Below, piece by piece: positions 48,613 to 55,277 of a stretch of DNA of 64,000 nt. Position numbers and translations under genes: made by a program. Under the pieces are notes generated by a model. The model worked only from the letters and a program-made list of their open reading frames with translations, was not told the DNA's origin and made no database searches. Origin of the DNA: Mucilaginibacter sp. (GTDB lineage: Bacteria > Bacteroidota > Bacteroidia > Sphingobacteriales > Sphingobacteriaceae); contig JARLHA010000008.1 in assembly GCA_031292485.1 (NCBI GenBank), positions 124,001 through 188,000 of the forward strand, written 5' to 3'. How positions within the stretch are numbered: position 1 is the first letter of the stretch; every line of letters starts with the position of its first letter.

Positions 48613-50673
48613 ATGGACGAGGAACTACCTAAACTTAAATACACAGTATTACCCGAAAGTGTTTACTACACCCGCGATGAGCGAAGCCCTTCGATGGCTT
48701 TGATTACCATAGGGGCGAGCAACATTACTGAAGCTGATGTGGCTGTTACCGGGTTCCAGGTGTTGATTGTTGTGAGCAGTGATGTAAAAAAAGCAGATGC
48801 GCTTACATCAACCCCCTCGTCAATAATACCTGCCTCGCTGCAGCCACTTGATTGGGATTTTCAACAGGTTGATGATGGTGTTTACTACGCTAAACCCGTC
48901 AAAAAATCAACAACTGTAATTAAACCCGGGGCAAGTATTACGTTTCAACTGCAGGGGGTTACGGTTAATGAGGCTGCAGGTACCACTGTAATTACGATTG
49001 CCGAAATTGACGGAGTTGATGTACGGTTTGATTATAAAACCATAGGTAAAGTTAAAAGTGCACTTGAAATTACAAAATTTGAAGCTGTGCCAGACCACAT
49101 TACGTCAGGTGATGCCAGTATTTTATCATGGAATACTTTAAACGCTGCAAGGGTAACACTTAGCCCCGGGGAATTTCCGGATTTAGATACAAATGGTTCG
49201 GTTACAGTTAATCCCGGATCAACCACATTTTATACCCTTACTGCTTATGGAGAGGGGCCTAATGTATCTGCACAAAAAACTATTGCTATTGATCCCCCTC
49301 AAATAGTGGATTTTAAATCATCATCGGCCAAAATTGATGCTGGTGATTATGTGACACTGTCCTGGAATGTGTTATATGCAAATGACATTTCTATCTCGCC
49401 GGGCGATCATAAAAATCTTCCGGCTACCGGCAACTTAGATATGCAAATCTGGACGGAAACCAATTTTATTTTAACAGCCAAAAACAAAGGGAACGAAACA
49501 GCCAACAGGCCCGCCGCGGTGAGCATTAACCCGGTTACGATCAGCTTTTTCAGGGCCACGCCATCCTATGGCGCCCGGTTGGGCGAGCCGGTCGAACTTA
49601 CGTGGGATATTAAATCAGCGGTCTCCGTTTCTGTACAGTACGGCACGATAAATGGCATCGGTCAGGATAAGTTTAAAACCGGAGAATTGACAGTAATACC
49701 TAATACAGGAGTGGCCTATTCCCTTATCGCTCAAAACTCACTGGGCACCGCCATGAGTAGTATTGAACTTTTTCCGATGCCCCTGGGCTGGCACCAATTT
49801 ACTACGAGTGCGCCTTTCTATTTCCCTGAATTGCCGGTGGTTTTAAATTTTAAGAACGACCTGTGGGTAATGGCCAGTAATTTCATGAATACAGTATATC
49901 ATTCGTTTGATGGCGCAAACTGGATCCCTACCGTTGGTTATGTACCCTGGCAGACGCGGAGCTATAGCGCCGGGATTGTTTTTAAGGATAAAATGTGGCT
50001 GATGGGAGGCCTGGGGACTAACGGGAGCTACCTGAATGATGTTTGGAGCAGCGCGGATGGCGTAACATGGACGCAGGAAACAAGCTCGGCACAATGGCCC
50101 GCCCGCCGGAGTTTCGGCTGTTTTACCCTGCCCGGAAAAGATAAAATTTTTATTATCGGCGGCCTGGATAGCAGCGGCAACTCACTTGCTGATGTATGGA
50201 GCAGCCCGGACGGCAAAACCTGGACAATGGAAACGGCCACCGCCTTTCAGAATGGCCGCAGTGCTTTTGGTATGGTAACCTATGGCGATTCAGCCTGGGT
50301 GTTAGGCGGTTTAACAGGCGGTGATGAAACTAAAGGCAAGCCGGTAAATGAGGTGTGGTACTCTGCCAACGGTATATCCTGGAGTATATTAAATGGCGTT
50401 ACCTGGAAAGCCAGGTCATACCCCGTAGCAGGCGCACTAAGTAACGGAATTTACCTTAGCGGTGGGCTTGATGCTGCAGGTAACGGTATTTACGATATGA
50501 ACAGGATGGCTGCCGATAAAAAATGGACGATACAAAAAGGATTTCAATTTAAGGATATACGTAATACCGCCGGAGTGGAATACCAGGATGCACTTTGGTT
50601 TATTGGCGGCGCCCTGCAGGGAGGGCAAAATGCCAACCAGAATACCTGGGCATATGCACCCTCAAGGGGCTGA
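48613..50673 (+). CDS. Ig-like and kelch-repeat protein without signal peptide
   Basis: A 686-residue protein. Residues 1-150 are a beta domain starting MDEELPKLKYTVLPESVYYT. Three tandem Ig/PKD-like domains follow (about 155-235, 235-312, 312-392), the first two with the pattern ILSWNTLNAARVTLSPG ... VTVNPGSTTFYTLTA. Residues about 395-686 are five to six kelch-type blades (DKMWLMGGLGTNGSYLNDVW, KIFIIGGLDSSGNSLADVWS, SAWVLGGLTGG, GIYLSGGLDAAG, ALWFIGGALQGG), a beta-propeller that typically binds proteins or glycans. Similar proteins are normally secreted, yet no signal is present here, as in all its operon neighbours. Confidence 0.85.
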   Translation: MDEELPKLKYTVLPESVYYTRDERSPSMALITIGASNITEADVAVTGFQVLIVVSSDVKKADALTSTPSSIIPASLQPLDWDFQQVDDGVYYAKPVKKSTTVIKPGASITFQLQGVTVNEAAGTTVITIAEIDGVDVRFDYKTIGKVKSALEITKFEAVPDHITSGDASILSWNTLNAARVTLSPGEFPDLDTNGSVTVNPGSTTFYTLTAYGEGPNVSAQKTIAIDPPQIVDFKSSSAKIDAGDYVTLSWNVLYANDISISPGDHKNLPATGNLDMQIWTETNFILTAKNKGNETANRPAAVSINPVTISFFRATPSYGARLGEPVELTWDIKSAVSVSVQYGTINGIGQDKFKTGELTVIPNTGVAYSLIAQNSLGTAMSSIELFPMPLGWHQFTTSAPFYFPELPVVLNFKNDLWVMASNFMNTVYHSFDGANWIPTVGYVPWQTRSYSAGIVFKDKMWLMGGLGTNGSYLNDVWSSADGVTWTQETSSAQWPARRSFGCFTLPGKDKIFIIGGLDSSGNSLADVWSSPDGKTWTMETATAFQNGRSAFGMVTYGDSAWVLGGLTGGDETKGKPVNEVWYSANGISWSILNGVTWKARSYPVAGALSNGIYLSGGLDAAGNGIYDMNRMAADKKWTIQKGFQFKDIRNTAGVEYQDALWFIGGALQGGQNANQNTWAYAPSRG

Positions 50674-50733
50674 TCGTTCATTGTTTCAAATGGTTAACTA
50701 AACAAAATATAAACAACATTAAACCTTTAAATT

Positions 50734-51834
50734 ATGGCAAACTACAATGGTATTTTTATGCGCTCCACGTTAGGGCAAACAAACACCCTTCCTAAGCCCG
50801 GGGCACTTAGCTCATCGCCCGATATTATTCCTTACGGAATATCGCCGGTGTCTGACCCGCAGACATTTTTCAGGAGCAATTACGACTCCGATCCGGGCAA
50901 AGCCCTCGAAGCTAAATATGAGAATTATATTTATCTCAGGGGTAAAAACTATTCGGATCAAAAAATTGACGACAGCGGCGATAACAAACCGAAGCTATTC
51001 TGGTCAAAGGCCTCTTTACTTACCTATCCGGGTGATTGGAATGAAATCACTTTAGGGCCAAACCCTCCTGATCCCTATCCTTTTTCACTGGTGGCTGATC
51101 CGGCCTCTATCGGAGTAATCAACCAGCCATTTTTATGGAAACCTGATAATATCGACCCCAGCGACCATTATTGCATGATAGCGCAAGTGCCGTCGCCGGG
51201 CTATGATAATAAAATACCCAATACTTATCAAATTGCCGATTTTGCAAGTTGGGTGGCCCAAAACGGCGGCATCGCCTGGCGCAATGTTATTGTAAACAAC
51301 TCGAAGGATATTACCATAACAAACAAAATGAGCTATGATCAGGGTGACACACCCAGCAAAGTTCAGTTTACGGTAATATGTACTAACGTACCAAAAGGGT
51401 CAACTATATCATTTTCAGCGGGGGCCGTTGGTCCTAATCCGCCCATTTACCTCGAGCCTACTACCGTTTCTACGTATCCAAGCTTTACTACGGGGGTTGT
51501 TTGTGCGGTACCTGCTCCCTATACAACCGATATTTATTTCACCCTGGTTGCGCCAACCGGCAGTGATTTAACCACAACCACCATCGATATACAGGCGGGC
51601 TACGTCAGCAACCCGGGAGAGGCGGCATACGCATTGGGTTTCACACATTCAGAGTTCGGCATACCCAGCCCCGACGAAGGTTACGCCCGTATAAAAAAAG
51701 AGCTTGAGCGGAGCGGAGAGCCCTCAAAACTGCTTTCCCATCACGAAATGTACCTCGAACAACTATCCAGCCTTTCAGCAATCGGCCCGGTGAGGCTTAC
51801 GGTTGTAGGCGCAGTTAACAATGTATGGAAATAA
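50734..51834 (+). CDS. Two-domain cluster protein with C-terminal shared beta module (paralogue 1)
   Basis: A 366-residue protein, no signal peptide. Residues 1-175 form an N-terminal domain with SSSPDIIPYG, DPQTFFRSNYD and ENYIYLRGKN, which is clearly related to the N-terminus of the next protein. Residues about 200-295 contain the small beta module VQFTVICTNVPKGSTISFSA ... GPNPPIYLEPTTVSTYPSFT, repeated in the next three proteins. A 65-residue helical tail with KKELERSGEPSKLLSHHEMY is unique to this copy and might contact another subunit. No enzymatic motif is seen. Confidence 0.75.
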   Translation: MANYNGIFMRSTLGQTNTLPKPGALSSSPDIIPYGISPVSDPQTFFRSNYDSDPGKALEAKYENYIYLRGKNYSDQKIDDSGDNKPKLFWSKASLLTYPGDWNEITLGPNPPDPYPFSLVADPASIGVINQPFLWKPDNIDPSDHYCMIAQVPSPGYDNKIPNTYQIADFASWVAQNGGIAWRNVIVNNSKDITITNKMSYDQGDTPSKVQFTVICTNVPKGSTISFSAGAVGPNPPIYLEPTTVSTYPSFTTGVVCAVPAPYTTDIYFTLVAPTGSDLTTTTIDIQAGYVSNPGEAAYALGFTHSEFGIPSPDEGYARIKKELERSGEPSKLLSHHEMYLEQLSSLSAIGPVRLTVVGAVNNVWK

Positions 51835-51858
51835 ACTAAAATTAAAAAACACACAATT

Positions 51859-52779
51859 ATGAGTACTCCTGATATATTAATAAGGGCATCGCTTACAGAC
51901 AATGGCGATTTGCCGCGCACCGGTGACGTTTCGGATTCTCCTGATGTTATACCTTACCAGACTTTGGTAGATGATCCGATTAGCTTTTTTATAAGCAATT
52001 ATGATGAAAATGTGAATGAACATCTGAAGGCAAGCGTAGATAATTTTATTTATGTAAGGGGTAAAAACCTGGCGGCAACGCTTCAACAGGGCGATATATA
52101 TTTATACTACGCATTGGATTCGCAACTGGACACCCCTGCGAAATGGACAAAAAACGCGCTGCAGAGCAAGCTGGGCAACTACTATGTAAGGGTATCGGCG
52201 CAATCGCAGGACAATATCGTGGTTACTGAAGATCCCTTTGTTTGGAATCCGCCGGTTCCCGGTGAAGGGGATACCTATAGCCTGATCGGTATATTGGTGG
52301 CAAAAGGAACCAAGCCTGATTTTTCCAAGGTTACCGATTTTGAAAAATACGTGGATGATAATAATAATATTGGCTGGACAAAAGTAATTATTGACAAGCC
52401 AGTTCCGCCACCGATCCCTGGTCGCCGCTGGAAAACCACGTTTGCTTATGTCCAGGGTGCTACCGCCAGGCAAATGAATTTTTCCCTGCAATGTAACGCG
52501 ATACCAACAGGCAGTTATGTGTCTTTTTTCGCTGATAACAACGTGGGCCCCGATCCGGCAATTTTCCTGGATAAAACGAAAATAAGTGATCCGAATGGCT
52601 CGTATGGTATAGCGTCCCAGGTGCCGGCGGGTTATGCCGGCAATGTTAGTTTTGAATTTTTATATGACGGCACACCGCCGGTGGATAGCAGTATAACATT
52701 TGTTGCTTCATATCTTGAAGGCAGCGGCAACGGACCGAAAAAAACAATAGTGGTTGCATCTGTAAAAACCGCGAATTAA
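51859..52779 (+). CDS. Two-domain cluster protein with C-terminal shared beta module (paralogue 2)
   Basis: A 306-residue protein, 24 bases after the previous one. Its N-terminal domain repeats the pattern SDSPDVIPYQTLVDDP, FFISNYD, DNFIYVRGKN of paralogue 1. The C-terminal module has MNFSLQCNAIPTGSYVSFFA, GPDPAIFLDKTKIS and ends KKTIVVASVKTAN, very like the end of the 133-residue protein (KIIVVASVTITN). The duplication appears old because identity is limited to motif positions. A strong terminator follows. Confidence 0.75.
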   Translation: MSTPDILIRASLTDNGDLPRTGDVSDSPDVIPYQTLVDDPISFFISNYDENVNEHLKASVDNFIYVRGKNLAATLQQGDIYLYYALDSQLDTPAKWTKNALQSKLGNYYVRVSAQSQDNIVVTEDPFVWNPPVPGEGDTYSLIGILVAKGTKPDFSKVTDFEKYVDDNNNIGWTKVIIDKPVPPPIPGRRWKTTFAYVQGATARQMNFSLQCNAIPTGSYVSFFADNNVGPDPAIFLDKTKISDPNGSYGIASQVPAGYAGNVSFEFLYDGTPPVDSSITFVASYLEGSGNGPKKTIVVASVKTAN

Positions 52780-52784
52780 TTTTT

Positions 52785-52824
52785 TACCGGCGGCGGAAGC
52801 AGTACCCGCCGCCGGTAATTTTTT
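52785..52824 (+). terminator. Strong intra-cluster terminator
   Basis: A perfect 12-bp GC-rich stem (TACCGGCGGCGG 52785-52796 / CCGCCGCCGGTA 52806-52817) followed by ATTTTTT. It separates the first seven genes from the three small downstream ones. Confidence 0.85.
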
Positions 52825-52861
52825 AAATCCACAAATTCAACAACTTAATAAACTATTCACT

Positions 52862-53263
52862 ATGGCGCTTGAATCTAAAAAGCCTGCACTTGCCTGGACA
52901 GCGTCTATGCTGTATTTGCAGGGACCCGAAGCGGGAAACGTACAATTTACACTTCAATGTAAAAATATCCCCAAGGGCAGCACACTTAATATGTCGTCTG
53001 ATGTAATGGGCCCGGTGCCGCCAATCAGCCTGGAGCCTACTCAGGTAAGTACATATCCTGATTTTTCGACAGGTATTGTTGTAAATGTGCCTGCAGGTTA
53101 CAAAAGCAATATCAACTTCGAACTTTATTGCGCAGGAAAGCCCCCTGCCGGAAGCAGTGTGTCTTTGGTGGCCGGCTATGCTGAACAAGGGAACAGCGAT
53201 TTACCAGCGCACGGCAGTCCGGTAAAAATAATAGTGGTTGCCAGCGTAACGATAACAAACTGA
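52862..53263 (+). CDS. Stand-alone shared beta module (paralogue 3)
   Basis: A 133-residue protein consisting of the module alone: VQFTLQCKNIPKGSTLNMSS, GPVPPISLEPTQVSTYPDFS, VVNVPAGYKSNINFEL and a final strand. No signal peptide and no cysteines in a pattern that suggests export. Small size and the many hydrophobic strands suggest a subunit able to polymerise or to decorate a larger structure; this is inference. It lies after the strong terminator, so its level may differ from that of the large genes. Confidence 0.7.
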   Translation: MALESKKPALAWTASMLYLQGPEAGNVQFTLQCKNIPKGSTLNMSSDVMGPVPPISLEPTQVSTYPDFSTGIVVNVPAGYKSNINFELYCAGKPPAGSSVSLVAGYAEQGNSDLPAHGSPVKIIVVASVTITN

Positions 53264-53332
53264 TCATTTAAACAGGCAGTTTAATTTTATCCTGCCAATA
53301 GAATCAATAATTAAAACATAAAAACTAAAATT

Positions 53333-53692
53333 ATGAATCATCTTAAAGTTAAGCAAAAGGACCGCCTGAATTTGAATTCAGGGGATATGCAATTTCAATT
53401 CGAGGTTAATTATGACCAGGGCTCCGAAGCAGCTGAGGTACAATTTGCATTGGTTTGCAAAAATGTACCGCTTGGGTCGACTGTGGGTTTTAGCAGTGAC
53501 AAACCGGGCCCCACGCCGCCGATTAATCTGCCGCCAACAAAGGTGATTTCTTATCCTTCATTTGTTGTTGGCGAGATGTCGTCCGTCCCTGCAAATTACA
53601 CGTGCGTAATAACTGTTATGGGTACTTTCAGTCAAACCCCGCCGCCGGATGTAAGCATCGACCTTCAGGCTGCTTATGTGGCAGTTGTATAA
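53333..53692 (+). CDS. Stand-alone shared beta module (paralogue 4)
   Basis: A 119-residue protein, the shortest form of the module: MQFQFEVNYDQGSEAAEVQF, CKNVPLGSTVGFSSDKPGPT, PPINLPPTKVISYPSFVVGE, and SVPANYTCVITVMGTF, ending DIDLQAAYVAVV-like (IDLQAAYVAVV). It matches the C-terminal part of paralogue 1 (VDIQAGYVSN) better than paralogue 3. No signal peptide. A hairpin follows at 53716-53745. Confidence 0.7.
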   Translation: MNHLKVKQKDRLNLNSGDMQFQFEVNYDQGSEAAEVQFALVCKNVPLGSTVGFSSDKPGPTPPINLPPTKVISYPSFVVGEMSSVPANYTCVITVMGTFSQTPPPDVSIDLQAAYVAVV

Positions 53693-53715
53693 ACTTTGGT
53701 TACTATTAATTTAAT

Positions 53716-53745
53716 AAGGTATCAGGCGCCCCGCCCTGATACCTT
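53716..53745. terminator. Hairpin before the last cluster gene
   Basis: AAGGTATCAGG pairs with CCTGATACCTT around CGCCCCGC, 11 bp with no T-run afterwards; it may be a processing site or weak terminator. Confidence 0.5.
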
Positions 53746-53771
53746 AAATAAGCAAATATAAATAAATAGCT

Positions 53772-54257
53772 ATGGTACTTACTTACGATCAATATGCCTC
53801 GTACCTGATAGATTGGTGCAATGAACGGGGCTCCACATTTAAATATTATTTCCCCCTGAAGGGTGGATGGGAGCTATGGGTACAGGCGGATTTCGCTGCA
53901 TATGTTTTAGCCAAAGACAGCACCTACGATATATTGCGCGAGGTGCAGATCTATAAAGACGTGTATCAAAGGGTTGATATGCTCTTTAATGAGAACGCGC
54001 CGCTTGTTACTGATAAAATTGCCATTGAAATTAAATGCCAGACATTTTTAAGCCAAAATGATTTTATTGCAGGGGTAGGCGCTGATATTGCAAAGCTTGC
54101 ACAACCTAAATTGAAAGTTCAATTTCAAACCTGCCAGACGGGTGTACTGGGAATTTATTTTACACAGCAAGCGCACGACTGGATGGTGACAAATAATTTT
54201 ACCATTATTTATAATTATGGCGAGGTTGGCTGTGCCATCAAAAAGCTTTATCCTTAA
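53772..54257 (+). CDS. PD-(D/E)XK-like small protein, last gene of the cluster
   Basis: A 161-residue protein, no signal peptide. The order Glu57 (REVQIY), Asp69 (RVDMLF), Glu86-x-Lys88 (IAIEIKCQ) and Asp105/Lys108 (ADIAKL) matches the restriction-endonuclease-like core, in which strand Asp and ExK coordinate metal. It could be a nuclease, a DNA-binding relic or a toxin-like cargo. Only this gene in the cluster has a plausible catalytic core. The stop codon is the first triplet of the right 15-bp repeat. Motif-based call; a fold search would be needed to confirm. Confidence 0.5.
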   Translation: MVLTYDQYASYLIDWCNERGSTFKYYFPLKGGWELWVQADFAAYVLAKDSTYDILREVQIYKDVYQRVDMLFNENAPLVTDKIAIEIKCQTFLSQNDFIAGVGADIAKLAQPKLKVQFQTCQTGVLGIYFTQQAHDWMVTNNFTIIYNYGEVGCAIKKLYP

Positions 54258-54269
54258 AAACATAGCATT
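54255..54269 (+). repeat. 15-bp direct repeat, right copy
   Basis: TAAAAACATAGCATT, identical to 32735-32749; it includes the stop codon of the 161-codon gene. Confidence 0.85.
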
Positions 54270-54404
54270 GAAATCACCCTGACCGAATCCCCGGCTTTTC
54301 CTGCCAGGACCACAACTGCCATTTTGCGAAAATGGAAACGGCATGTTTATTGGCCTCGGCAAGGAGTTGCCATTTTTGCCGGGATGTCCTGATCGCAAAT
54401 CCGC

Positions 54405-54435
54405 TTTTACTTTAAAAAAGTAAAACATTTTTTGT
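54405..54435 (+). terminator. Possible cluster terminator
   Basis: TTTTACTTT pairs with AAAGTAAAA (54405-54425) and is followed by CATTTTTTG. It lies 148 bases after the last cluster gene; the surrounding 54258-54560 region has no gene I can support. Confidence 0.4.
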
Positions 54436-54571
54436 TTTTCGTTTTTTAACTCAATGTGATCGTTGTTGAGTAACATTTATTGCGGTTTTAGAACTAATCC
54501 CCTCCGATCAAAAAACTAATTTAACCGTTGCGTGATTTTTTTAAGAGCGTGCTGTTTGAGTTTTTGCTTCG

Positions 54572-55072
54572 ACCATCGAAACGCTGTTAAACGCGTACGG
54601 CAACCAGCCTATCCAGCACACGATCAACCTGTATGACTATGCTGGCGCACCCTGGAAAGCCCAATACTGGGTACGCGAAACCATGAATAAAATGTATAAG
54701 GCCACGCCTGATGGTTATTGCGGCGACGAGGATAATGGCCAAACCTCCGCCTGGTATGTGTTTTCGGCACCAGGGTTTTACCCGGTTTGCCCAACCAGCG
54801 GGCAGTATGTAATAGGGGCGCCGCTGTTTAAAAAAGCTACCCTGAACCTTGAAAACGGCAAAAAAGTAGTGATCAACGCCCCGCAGAACAGTGCTGCCAA
54901 TAAATTTATTAAAGGTGTTACTTATAACGGGCAGCCTTATTCATTTAACTGGTTCAGTCATTTGAAACTGATGGATGGGGCGACAATTAATTTCGACATG
55001 TCGGCCATCCCCAATAAACAAAAAGGGACCAATGACAGCGATTTTCCTTACTCACAGTCAAATGAAAAATAA
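54572..55072 (+). pseudogene. 3' remnant of a GH92 alpha-mannosidase gene
   Basis: The frame is open from about 54560 and reads TIETLLNAYGNQPIQHTINL, YDYAGAPWKAQYWVRETMNK and GYCGDEDNGQTSAWYVFSAP, then GFYPVCPTSGQYVIGAPLFKK. These are the C-terminal catalytic-domain motifs of family GH92 exo-mannosidases (about 700-760 residues when whole), including the conserved GDEDNGQ/S AWYV block. Only about 165 residues remain; the N-terminal beta-sandwich and most of the barrel are missing and no signal peptide is present. The break lies within about 300 bases of the cluster's right repeat. Confidence 0.85.
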
Positions 55073-55277
55073 AATGATAAACGCGCCGGGTACTTGATCT
55101 GCAGTTTATGATGTAATAATTTCACATCGGGAAATCTATTAATAAAATTTAATAATACCTTTAAAACCTGGCAGCGCTTTATTGTTGCCGGCATGAATAG
55201 TATTGCACAAATTTTTGCACGCGGTAAAATGATGGTAAATGGAATAATGGCAGTGCTGTGCAGGTATTAATAAATTA

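Noticed and set aside
32750..54257. Extracellular contractile injection system or prophage tail cluster
   Set aside because: No sheath, tube, spike, baseplate, tape-measure or AAA+ assembly ATPase was recognised; only the size and lack of signal peptides are similar.
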